NCBI GenBank assembly: GCA_011371465.1
Contig: DRQL01000284.1
Coordinates: 1 to 12,638 of the forward strand
Direction: 5' to 3'
DNA length: 12,638 bases
Origin: Gammaproteobacteria bacterium
GTDB lineage: Bacteria; Pseudomonadota; Gammaproteobacteria; DSM-19610
This document shows, one piece after another, positions 1 through 6,606 of this stretch. Positions within the stretch are counted from its first letter, which is position 1, and the number at the start of each line of letters is the position of its first letter. The notes under the pieces were generated by a model. The model did not search any database and was not told the DNA's origin. It saw only the letters and a program-made list of their open reading frames with translations. The translations under genes were made by a program, and so were the position numbers.

Positions 1-769
1 GATCGCCCGATTTCACCCGCATGCTGCTGCCGCGGAAGATGCTCTTCTTCTCCCGCTTTTTCATGTTCTCCAGGCTGGCGAATTCAACGGCCTGGGCAAT
101 TTCCGGGTCGCTGCCGGGCGTACCCACGAACTCGAGCACCTGCTTCATGGTAGCGGCAGGATCCCTGCGCATGTCTTCGTAGTGGATCACCAGTATATCC
201 CCCAGGTAGGAGAACGCCCTGGCCCAGTCATTGTAGAACTCGACGATTTTGGGTATCCCGCTGCCGGGGCTGGTGACAAATTCGAAAATACCCAGGTCGG
301 CGCCGGGTGCGGGAAACCTGTTGAGCCGGATCTTGTGCGGGCGCATGCGGTATTTCCACTGAAAAAACTGGGATACCGCCACGTCGCGCGGGTCGCGCAC
401 CAGCATGACCACCTTTTTGCCGCGGAAATGATGGAGCGTTTCCCGGTCATCCAGGTAGTCGCGCATGTAGTTGTTGTGGCTGAACAGAACGCGTGGCACC
501 GCCGCGTTCCTGCGGTGCAGGTTGTCGAACTCCAGCAGTTGCCGGGTCGGCAGGCCGTGTTTTACCTGGTAAAAGCGGGACAGCATCACCCGGAACCAGG
601 TGCGCCCGCTTTTCGCCCAGGAAATCAGTACCCAGTCGGACGCCAGCAGCTTGCGATACTCTTCCTTGCCGCGCAGACGCCGCTCCAGCCGGTAGCGCCA
701 CGCGCGGGGCATGAAGAACAGCAGCCCGAGGATCAGGTGACGGGTGACAACGGCCTGGATTTCACGCAT
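1..769 (-). CDS. Sulfotransferase family protein, C-terminus cut by window edge
   Basis: Predicted to move a sulfuryl group from PAPS to an unidentified acceptor (carbohydrate, lipid or small molecule). The reading frame is open to base 1, giving 256 visible codons. The 5'-phosphosulfate-binding motif reads WAKSGRTWFR (residues 51-60) and the 3'-phosphate-binding motif VRDPRDVAVSQFF (124-136). His98 in LFSHNNYM is the likely catalytic base by position. YEDMRRDP (197-204) is also typical of Sulfotransf_1 proteins. The visible end, MRVKSGD, falls where the family's C-terminal PAPS loop begins, so I infer that only a few tens of residues are missing. An ATG at 769 was chosen; an in-frame TTG lies further upstream. 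Residues 11-20 are hydrophobic, but there is no clear signal peptide, so it is probably cytoplasmic or membrane-associated. It is last in the visible minus-strand gene set, 123 bases after the binding-protein gene. Confidence 0.85.
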   Translation of the reverse strand, partial: MREIQAVVTRHLILGLLFFMPRAWRYRLERRLRGKEEYRKLLASDWVLISWAKSGRTWFRVMLSRFYQVKHGLPTRQLLEFDNLHRRNAAVPRVLFSHNNYMRDYLDDRETLHHFRGKKVVMLVRDPRDVAVSQFFQWKYRMRPHKIRLNRFPAPGADLGIFEFVTSPGSGIPKIVEFYNDWARAFSYLGDILVIHYEDMRRDPAATMKQVLEFVGTPGSDPEIAQAVEFASLENMKKREKKSIFRGSSMRVKSGD

Positions 770-859
770 GGAAAACGGGTATTCCTGTGTTACATGGCTG
801 GCCGCCAAGTGTACCGGGATTGACGCGCCGACGCACCGCCCGGATCTGTGCGGGATAAC

Positions 860-883
860 CGGGCGCCGGGAGGACGGCGCCCG
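860..883 (-). other. GC-rich stem-loop between binding-protein and sulfotransferase genes
   Basis: CGGGCGCC (860-867) and GGCGCCCG (876-883) form a perfect 8-bp stem with an 8-base loop, starting 10 bases past the stop of the binding-protein gene. On the minus strand the stem is followed by GTTATCCC, not a real T-tract, so it is a weak terminator candidate at best. It may act as an attenuator, an mRNA 3'-end stabiliser or a processing site that lowers sulfotransferase expression relative to the upstream genes. The rest of the 770-892 gap shows nothing else recognisable. Confidence 0.4.
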
Positions 884-892
884 CTGCAGGAA

Positions 893-2101
893 TCAGCGTT
901 CCGACCAGGGCCTGAACGGGTACTGGATCGGCGTCTCACGCATCAACCTGGGTAGTACCAGCAGGCGATAGCCGTTTTGCCACTGCAGGACAAAGATCGA
1001 TTTGCCGACCTGTTTGCCACTCTCGTCGACGTCGTAGTTCCCCAGCAGGGAGCGGAACTTCATGGTGCGCAGCTGCTCGCGCACGGCATCCCTGTCCAGC
1101 GTCCCGGCGAGACGCACCGCCGCTTCCAGCACCTGCCCGCCACCATAGCCGTAGGCCACCGGCGGGCCCGGGTTATGCCCGTGCTTCTGCTTGTAGCGGT
1201 AGGAAAAATCTCGCGCCATGGGCAGGTGGGCGCTGCGCAGCCAGGAGACCACGCCCAGTACGCCATTGGCATCCGCACCCAACGCATTACCGAATTCCTT
1301 CAGTGACGGCCCCACGGTGAAAGCTATGGCCTTCGGCGCCAGACCGACCTTTTTGGCCGCACGCACAATGGCAATCGAGTCATCGAGATAGGTGCCACCC
1401 ACCACCAGGTCCGGTTTTTCGGCTTTCATCTGCCGGAGCATGGCCGTGAAATCGCTGGTATCCTGGCTGTATATCCGGTCGAATACCAGTTCCATCCCGT
1501 ACTTCTCTGCCAGCTCGCGCACCCCGGCCGCCACTTCACGGGGGAAGGCGCTGTCCGCGTAGACCATCGCGATGGTTTTCAGGCCGGCATCCGCCGCCGA
1601 CCGGATCACCAGTTTCATGTAATCCCTGGCCGGCGCATCGATACCGAAGATGTTTTTATAACCGCGCGCCCAGATGTGATCATCCGCTGCGCCGGTCGCC
1701 ACCATGGGAAAATCGTATTTCTCGGCCACCGTGCTGGCCGCCAGCGTCAGCTCCGATGAATAGGGTCCGAGCAGCAGGTCGACCTTGTCTTCATTGATCA
1801 GGCGCTCGTAGAGCCTGGCACTGGTGGCGGCATCCGATTTGTCGTTGTAGTAGACGATCTCCACCTTGCGGCCCAGCAGTGCTCCGCGTTCGTTGAGATC
1901 GGTAGCCCACATCTGTGCGCCATTGAGTTCGTCCTTGCCCGGCACCGCGTACTCGCCGGTCAGCGATACCGTGATGCCTACCCGGATGGGTGGTTTCTTT
2001 TCCATCGCCGACACCGCTGTCGCGCAGAGCGTGGCCAGCACTACGACGACCAGCAGCCGACAAGTGGCCGCAAAACTCCTGATGCAGTCTCTGATGTTCA
2101 C
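893..2101 (-). CDS. LivJ-type ABC transporter periplasmic substrate-binding protein
   Basis: A 402-residue protein of the branched-chain amino acid/amide-binding type (Peripla_BP_6 fold), acting in the periplasm. A signal peptide occupies about residues 1-32: a charged start, a valine/leucine-rich core around 16-25 and an AVSA cleavage context. The mature part opens with VGITVSLTGEYAVPG (41-55), the family's first strand, followed by NGAQMWATDLN, LLGRKVEIVYYNDKSD and LGPYSS, which usually helps form the ligand pocket. Translation starts at GTG (2099-2101), 3 bases beyond the mlaA stop, with AAGAGA upstream as a weak Shine-Dalgarno site; no in-frame ATG gives a complete signal peptide. No permease or ATPase gene accompanies it, so it may serve a distant transporter or act as a sensor. 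The ligand cannot be deduced. Its position after mlaA suggests an envelope-related compound, which is inference. Confidence 0.85.
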   Translation of the reverse strand: MNIRDCIRSFAATCRLLVVVVLATLCATAVSAMEKKPPIRVGITVSLTGEYAVPGKDELNGAQMWATDLNERGALLGRKVEIVYYNDKSDAATSARLYERLINEDKVDLLLGPYSSELTLAASTVAEKYDFPMVATGAADDHIWARGYKNIFGIDAPARDYMKLVIRSAADAGLKTIAMVYADSAFPREVAAGVRELAEKYGMELVFDRIYSQDTSDFTAMLRQMKAEKPDLVVGGTYLDDSIAIVRAAKKVGLAPKAIAFTVGPSLKEFGNALGADANGVLGVVSWLRSAHLPMARDFSYRYKQKHGHNPGPPVAYGYGGGQVLEAAVRLAGTLDRDAVREQLRTMKFRSLLGNYDVDESGKQVGKSIFVLQWQNGYRLLVLPRLMRETPIQYPFRPWSER

Positions 2102-2104
2102 ATG

Positions 2105-2869
2105 CTATCTCTTGATATCCAGTTCACGTTTGGTCGTCCACAACATGCGCACCAGTTCGTACTCGAACGGTGAATTGGTTTCATAGTAAAGGAATTTGAC
2201 GTGCGCGCGCAGATCGATGGCGCGCAACAGGTCCATACCGGTTTCCTGCCAGCTCTCCATGCTGGTGGTCCGCCTGCGCACCTCGTTGTAATACAACCAG
2301 TCCACCCCCTGCCCTATACCGTCACGCACGCTGGATGGCCCCAGCACCGGCAGCACCAGGTAGGGTCCGGGCCCGACGCCCCAGTACCCCAGGGTCTGCC
2401 CGAAGTCCTCGTCACTGCGCGGCACGTCACTGGCAATATCCAGGAACCCCAGCAGACCGACGGTCGAATTGACCAGCAGGCGGGTGGTGGTGTTCAGCGT
2501 CTTTTCGCCGTTCAGCTGCAGGATACTGTTATACAGTGTAGTCAGGTCCTGGATATTCCGGAAGAAGTTGTGAATGCCCTCTTCCACGGGGTCCGGTGTG
2601 ATCTTGAAATAGCCAATCACTACCGGCAGGAAAATATACTTGTCAAAGTAGTAGTTGAAGCGATACATGGTGCGGTTGAAGCCCTGCCAGGGATCATAGA
2701 CCTGCTTGTCCTCGTATGTGCCGGTATCGTCTCCAAGGATCTGCTCGGGTGTGAAAAAGGCCTCCTCAGCGGTATCACCTTCCTGTATCGGTGTGGTACT
2801 GCACCCCGCGATCAGCAGCAGGGACGCCAGCAACAGGTACCGGACGAGCCGCGGTGCCGGGTGACTCAT
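2105..2869 (-). CDS. mlaA: MlaA/VacJ-family outer-membrane lipoprotein
   Basis: A 254-residue lipoprotein of the Mla pathway. In characterised bacteria, MlaA sits in the outer membrane with a porin and removes mislocalised phospholipids from the outer leaflet, passing them to MlaC and the inner-membrane MlaFEDB complex. The lipobox LIAGC puts the lipidated cysteine at residue 23. The family signature DPWQGFNR lies at 59-66, NSTVGLLGFLDIA at 134-146, and the conserved block EDFGQTLGYWGVGPGPYLV from 154. The length matches the family. The start overlaps the hydrolase stop by 4 bases (ATGA), implying translational coupling; no strong Shine-Dalgarno site is seen. No mlaB-F genes are in the window. 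In many Gammaproteobacteria mlaA is unlinked to the mlaFEDCB operon, so this is not odd in itself. The flanking hydrolase and binding protein are the unusual part. Confidence 0.93.
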   Translation of the reverse strand: MSHPAPRLVRYLLLASLLLIAGCSTTPIQEGDTAEEAFFTPEQILGDDTGTYEDKQVYDPWQGFNRTMYRFNYYFDKYIFLPVVIGYFKITPDPVEEGIHNFFRNIQDLTTLYNSILQLNGEKTLNTTTRLLVNSTVGLLGFLDIASDVPRSDEDFGQTLGYWGVGPGPYLVLPVLGPSSVRDGIGQGVDWLYYNEVRRRTTSMESWQETGMDLLRAIDLRAHVKFLYYETNSPFEYELVRMLWTTKRELDIKR

Positions 2870-4155
2870 AATGGCTGCCCGTCCAGCGCGCTGGTAAAGA
2901 CTTTCACCATGTGTTCGACATTGTCCCGGTATTCCATATTGCCGAGGTGCCCGCCCGTCGGATAGATTCTGGCGCGTTCACCGAACACGCGCGGGAAAAA
3001 GTCAATCTCACCCTGCTCCAGGATCAGGTCATTGTGGTTGTGCATGACATAGATGTTGTCTGCGTTGCGGAGATAGTCTTCGATGTGCCTGAGGCTCATC
3101 TCCTCCACCATCCGGTGACGGTTGAGCGATGGATCCAGCTTCTTGTAGTAGGGATAGAAATAGTCGTGGAAATAGTCGGTAAAGCCCAGCCGGAACACGA
3201 CCTCCCGGTAGACGCCCGGGTCAGTATTGCGGGTAAAACGGACATTTTTCGGCTTGACATAGCCATAGTCATTCATGATGTCCGATGCGAATGCCAGGTG
3301 GGCAGAAGAGAACCGGAACGAGAGTCCGATTAATGCGGCCAGTTCCTCGTTCCTTGGCTGCAGGGCTTCGTAGACCTGGAACAGGAAATCCTCGCTGAAG
3401 TCCAGACGCTTGGCGCGCACATAGAGTTTGCCAAACGCGGAAACGATGCCGTTATAGTAGGTGTCAAAGTTATCTACACCACCCGGGATATTCTCCAGCA
3501 TGCGATCCAGTAACGAGATCGAGCTGTATAAACTGACCGGCGGATTAATCAGCAGCACCCGTTTGAAATTGAACACCTTGCGCTGCGAGTCCACCCGGGA
3601 CACAAAGGCCGCATTGAACCCGCCCAGACTGTAACCGGTCAGGAAATAATCAGTGATTTTTGTTTTTTTCAGCAATTTCGCCTGGACCAGCTCCATGACG
3701 TGGTACAGGTCCTCGGCATCGTAAACCGCATGACCGGTAACCGAGGTCCTGGATGCCGCCACGATGAAATTGGGAATGGTGGGGGAAGACAGGGACACCA
3801 CGTGGAATCCCGCACTGTAGAAAGCCTTTGCCTGCGCCGTGATATGCCCGCCGTTATAGGCGCCACCGGTGCCGGCAATCAGGAAGACCAGCGGGGCCGG
3901 CTTGTCCTGCAGGGCATAGGAATAGCGCAGTTTGGCCTCGTAGAACAGGAAATCCGGGACCTCGCGGTCCCTGAAGACCGTCAGACTGTCGCGTTTGGTG
4001 GGAACATGGACAGTAAATTTCGCCCTGTCCGTTTCCGGCGTACCGACAACGGTGGCTACAAAAGGGTCATCAAAGGGATATCCGTACGGTTCGGTGGCGG
4101 CCCACCCGGTGACTGCCCAGCAGGCAGCCAGCAATAACCCAAGGCTTCTGATCAT
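2866..4155 (-). CDS. Secreted alpha/beta-hydrolase, probable serine esterase or lipase-like enzyme
   Basis: A 429-residue alpha/beta-hydrolase with an N-terminal signal peptide (about 1-20, GWAA cleavage context), so a periplasmic or envelope enzyme. VFLIAGTGGAYNGG (90-103) is the oxyanion-loop region. GYSLGG (174-179) is the nucleophile elbow with Ser176. NHNDLIL supplies the likely acid Asp376, and TGGHLGN the likely His403, so the triad is complete and correctly ordered. The region between about 205 and 360 is long and probably forms a lid or cap. The ATG at 4155 has AGGAAA 9 bases upstream. It is first in the minus-strand unit and overlaps mlaA. I do not recognise a named family; a lipid or phospholipid ester substrate is suggested only by its coupling to mlaA. 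A peptidase or polyester hydrolase remains possible. Confidence 0.8.
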   Translation of the reverse strand: MIRSLGLLLAACWAVTGWAATEPYGYPFDDPFVATVVGTPETDRAKFTVHVPTKRDSLTVFRDREVPDFLFYEAKLRYSYALQDKPAPLVFLIAGTGGAYNGGHITAQAKAFYSAGFHVVSLSSPTIPNFIVAASRTSVTGHAVYDAEDLYHVMELVQAKLLKKTKITDYFLTGYSLGGFNAAFVSRVDSQRKVFNFKRVLLINPPVSLYSSISLLDRMLENIPGGVDNFDTYYNGIVSAFGKLYVRAKRLDFSEDFLFQVYEALQPRNEELAALIGLSFRFSSAHLAFASDIMNDYGYVKPKNVRFTRNTDPGVYREVVFRLGFTDYFHDYFYPYYKKLDPSLNRHRMVEEMSLRHIEDYLRNADNIYVMHNHNDLILEQGEIDFFPRVFGERARIYPTGGHLGNMEYRDNVEHMVKVFTSALDGQPL

Positions 4156-4402
4156 GTAGGTGTTTTTCCTGTTAATGCCGCATTCCTGCCCCGAACAGGC
4201 GGAACTTTAGCATACTCGGCGGCCACCCTGTCCAGCCTTTTGCATCAGCTGGCACGCATCCGTCCGGTACCGGCTGAACCGGACAAGTGGTTCAGGGGGT
4301 ATCCGTCCGGCGCAATCTTCACTACCATGCCACCCTCGAACGGACCGGACCCCGGTTCCGGATACAACACGGTTACCGACTCACCGCAAGGAACACCTCT
4401 AA
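4156..4402. promoter_or_regulatory. Divergent control region between the two gene blocks
   Basis: These 247 bases separate divergently transcribed blocks and must hold promoters for both. No convincing sigma-70 pair was found. On the minus strand TATGCT (complement of 4209-4214) follows TGGACA (complement of 4229-4234), but the 14-base spacer is too short for a standard promoter. The half next to the plus-strand gene carries repeated TCCGG-type motifs (separate entry). AAGGAA (4388-4393) is the ribosome-binding site of the plus-strand binding protein, 9 bases before its ATG. No small gene with coding character was seen here. Confidence 0.55.
4258..4310. repeat. Short direct and inverted repeats, possible operator
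   Basis: ATCCGTCCGG occurs at 4258-4267 and again at 4301-4310, 43 bases apart, close to four turns of DNA. The first copy overlaps an inverted repeat, GTCCGGT (4262-4268) and ACCGGAC (4278-4284), with a 9-base spacer, and includes the perfect palindrome CCGGTACCGG (4264-4273). Another ACCGGAC lies further on near 4350. Such spacing suits a regulator bound at two sites on one DNA face, but the motifs are short and GC-rich and no regulator gene is adjacent. Confidence 0.35.
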
Positions 4403-5251
4403 ATGAACAAAGTTACCAGAATCTTCACCCTCACCTGCACCCTGCTGCTGGCCACGCTTGGCAACCTGGTGCAGGCCGGCGACAACGGTACATCCACCCT
4501 GGCTCGCATCGAACAGCGCGGCGAACTGGTGCTCGGAACCTCGGCCAACATGCCACCGATGACCTACAAACAGCCCAGCGGCAAGGTGATCGGCCTGGAC
4601 GTGGACATTGCCCGTGTCATGGCCAGCGCGCTGGACGTCAAACTGAACATCACGACCATGCCCTTTGATGAACTGATCCCGGCACTGCAAGCCGGCAGGA
4701 TCGATGTCATCATCTCCAATATGACTATCACACCGGAGCGCAACCGTTCGGTGGCCTTTGTCGGCCCCTACATGCACTCCGGCAAGTGCATCATCACCAA
4801 ACAGGAAAGCCTCGCCAAAGCCGAAAAATCCGAAGACCTGAATACCCCGAAAACGCATATCGTGACCCTGCAGGGCTCTACCAGCGAACAGTTCATCCGG
4901 ACCCTGCTGCCGGAAGCGACCGTGACCACCACGGATGACCTGCAAAAGGGCATCAAAATGGTGAAGGAAGACAAGGTCGGCGGCATGATGACCGATTACC
5001 CGGTGTGCCTGTCCACCCTGAAGAATTACCCGGACGCCGGTTTTGTATCGTTGTTCTCGCTGCTCAACTATGAGCCGATCGGCATCGCCGTGGCCGGCAA
5101 CGACACCCTGTTTATCAACTGGACCGAGAATTTCCTGGAACGTCTTGACGGCACGGGCACGCTGGACGAGATCGGTGCACACTGGTTCGGTGAATTCGCG
5201 AACGCCCTGTCGGGCGATGACGGCAAGACAGACAAGGCAGACACCGAATAG
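4403..5251 (+). CDS. Family-3 (amino-acid type) periplasmic substrate-binding protein
   Basis: A 282-residue periplasmic solute-binding protein of the SBP_bac_3 family, which mostly binds polar or charged amino acids. The signal peptide spans about 1-25 (LVQA before the mature start). LVLGTSANMPPMTY (42-55) is the first ligand-pocket strand, GLDVDIARVMA (64-74) the following helix, and ISNMTITPERNRSVAF (104-119) the hallmark loop in which the Arg of PER normally holds the ligand carboxylate. WTENFLERLDGTGTLDEIG (240-258) is the usual C-terminal helix. About a dozen hydrophilic, charged residues trail the fold. The ATG has AAGGAA 9 bases upstream. No permease or ATPase gene follows; instead glucokinase begins 27 bases on, so the pair is probably co-transcribed. 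It could work with a distant transporter or as an extracellular sensor. The ligand is unknown. Confidence 0.88.
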   Translation: MNKVTRIFTLTCTLLLATLGNLVQAGDNGTSTLARIEQRGELVLGTSANMPPMTYKQPSGKVIGLDVDIARVMASALDVKLNITTMPFDELIPALQAGRIDVIISNMTITPERNRSVAFVGPYMHSGKCIITKQESLAKAEKSEDLNTPKTHIVTLQGSTSEQFIRTLLPEATVTTTDDLQKGIKMVKEDKVGGMMTDYPVCLSTLKNYPDAGFVSLFSLLNYEPIGIAVAGNDTLFINWTENFLERLDGTGTLDEIGAHWFGEFANALSGDDGKTDKADTE

Positions 5252-5278
5252 GCGGTTAACAAAACGGCGGAGATCAGC

Positions 5279-6298
5279 GTGGCAAAGCGGCACAGGCGGA
5301 TACTGGCAGGCGATGTCGGCGGCACCAAGACCTCGCTTGCCCTGGTCGAGGTGGACGGCACACAGCTGGATGTGCTGGCGCAGGAACAGTACCCGAGCAC
5401 GGCCTACGGCTCGCTGCTTGAAGTGGTTCGGCAGTTCCTGGCAGACCGGGACGCAGCCTGCGAGTACGCCGGGTTCGGCGTTGCCGGACCGGTCAGGGAC
5501 GGGAAGTGCCATACCACCAACCTGCCCTGGCAGCTGGACGCGACTGAACTGGCCAGCGGGCTCGGTTTGCGTCGTGCCTGGCTGCTGAACGACCTGGAAG
5601 CCAATGCCTGGGGGATCCGCGCGCTGCGCGACGAGGATTTCCACAACCTGAGCGACGGCGCACCGAATGCGTGCGGCAATGCTTCGATCATTGCTGCGGG
5701 GACCGGGCTCGGCCAGGCCGGACTGTTCTGGGACGGCGCCCGCCACCACCCCTTCTCCTCGGAGGGCGGGCACACGGATTTCGCGCCCGGCTCCGAACTG
5801 GAGATTTCTCTACTACACTATCTGCAGCAGCGCTATGATCACGTCAGCTGGGAACGCGTGGTCTCGGGCATGGGCCTGCTCAACCTGCATGCTTTTCTGA
5901 CCCGGCACAGGAAGGTGGCGATACCGGGCTGGCTGGATGAGGAGATGCGCAACGGGGACAGCGCTGCCGCGATTACCGGGGCCGCACAGGCAGACCGCTG
6001 CCCGGTATGCCGCGAGACCCTGGAACTGTTCGTGCGGCTGTACGGCGTGGAAGCCGGCAACCAGGCACTGAAAATCATGGCCACCGGTGGCGTATATATT
6101 GGTGGCGGCATTGCGCCGCGTATCCTGGACAGCCTGAAGGAAGGCACTTTCCTGTCGGCATTCTGGTCCAAGGGGCGCATGGAACCCCTGATGCGCAGCA
6201 TGCCGGTACGGGTTATCCTGAACCCGGACACAGCCCTCTATGGCGCTGCGGTATATGCGGATAACGAAGCGAGACAAATCCAGGGGTTCGTTACTTAA
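5279..6298 (+). CDS. glk: Glucokinase
   Basis: Phosphorylates glucose to glucose-6-phosphate with ATP in the cytoplasm; 339 residues, near the usual length. GDVGGTKT (11-18) is the phosphate-1 ATP-binding loop. NDLEANAWG (104-112) carries the catalytic aspartate, Asp105. AAGTGLG (139-145) is the second nucleotide loop, and EGGHTDFAP (162-170) supplies the glucose-contacting Glu and His of bacterial Glk. ERVVSGMGLLNL (192-203) and GGVYIGGGIAPR (270-281) are further family blocks. It starts at GTG (5279-5281) with GGAG 6 bases upstream; the next ATG would remove the ATP loop. It sits between a binding-protein gene (27-base gap) and the RRM-like gene (26-base gap), ahead of the glycogen enzymes. 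This suggests it recycles free glucose released during glycogen breakdown. RCPVC (240-244) is a cysteine pair of unknown meaning. Confidence 0.95.
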   Translation: MAKRHRRILAGDVGGTKTSLALVEVDGTQLDVLAQEQYPSTAYGSLLEVVRQFLADRDAACEYAGFGVAGPVRDGKCHTTNLPWQLDATELASGLGLRRAWLLNDLEANAWGIRALRDEDFHNLSDGAPNACGNASIIAAGTGLGQAGLFWDGARHHPFSSEGGHTDFAPGSELEISLLHYLQQRYDHVSWERVVSGMGLLNLHAFLTRHRKVAIPGWLDEEMRNGDSAAAITGAAQADRCPVCRETLELFVRLYGVEAGNQALKIMATGGVYIGGGIAPRILDSLKEGTFLSAFWSKGRMEPLMRSMPVRVILNPDTALYGAAVYADNEARQIQGFVT

Positions 6299-6324
6299 GA
6301 AATCAGATTATCGAGAGCACGAAA

Positions 6325-6591
6325 ATGAACGTAGTCATCCGAAACCTGCCCCAGGGCAGCAGCGAAGAAGAGATCCGGGAGTTACTGCAGGAGCACGGCG
6401 TTCCGGTCACCTCGGTCACCCTCACCAATGAAGGCAACGCGGAGAACTGCGTGGCCGTGCTGGCCCTGGACACCAACCGCGCCGGCGCGGATGCACTGGT
6501 AAAAATGCTGGACGGAAAATTCTGGCGCGGCAAGACCCTGGCCGCCCGCGCCCAGAACATGTTTACCGGAGAAGGACTGAACAAAACCTGA
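6325..6591 (+). CDS. Small RRM-like putative RNA-binding protein
   Basis: An 88-residue protein that fills a single RNA-recognition-motif fold. NVVIRNLP (2-9) matches the RNP2 strand, SSEEEIRELLQEHG (12-25) the first helix, VTSVTLTNEG (28-37) the second strand, NRAGADALVKMLDG (51-64) the second helix, and GKTLAARAQ (69-77) the last strand. The strand where RNP1 should lie reads ENCVAVLAL (40-48), without the aromatic residues that normally stack on RNA bases, so binding may be atypical or directed at protein. The start ATG has GAGAG 7 bases upstream. The gene ends 15 bases before glgP and lies 26 bases after glk, so it is very probably in the same transcript. Small single-RRM proteins are known in bacteria, mostly studied in cyanobacteria. 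A role in controlling glycogen-gene mRNA is inferred from position only. Confidence 0.75.
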   Translation: MNVVIRNLPQGSSEEEIRELLQEHGVPVTSVTLTNEGNAENCVAVLALDTNRAGADALVKMLDGKFWRGKTLAARAQNMFTGEGLNKT

Positions 6592-6606
6592 TCAAGGAGC
6601 ATCGCG

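Noticed and set aside
182..823. A 213-codon plus-strand open frame at the left end
   Set aside because: It is antisense to the sulfotransferase, whose PAPS-binding motifs are clear on the minus strand.
4209..4234. Minus-strand TGGACA/TATGCT as a sigma-70 promoter
   Set aside because: The spacer is 14 bases, shorter than the usual 16-18, and both hexamers are imperfect.
4373..5773. A 466-codon open frame on the minus strand opposite the binding protein and glucokinase
   Set aside because: It lies opposite two clearly recognisable genes, has no recognisable domain, and is rich in residues expected from reading GC-rich codons in antisense.
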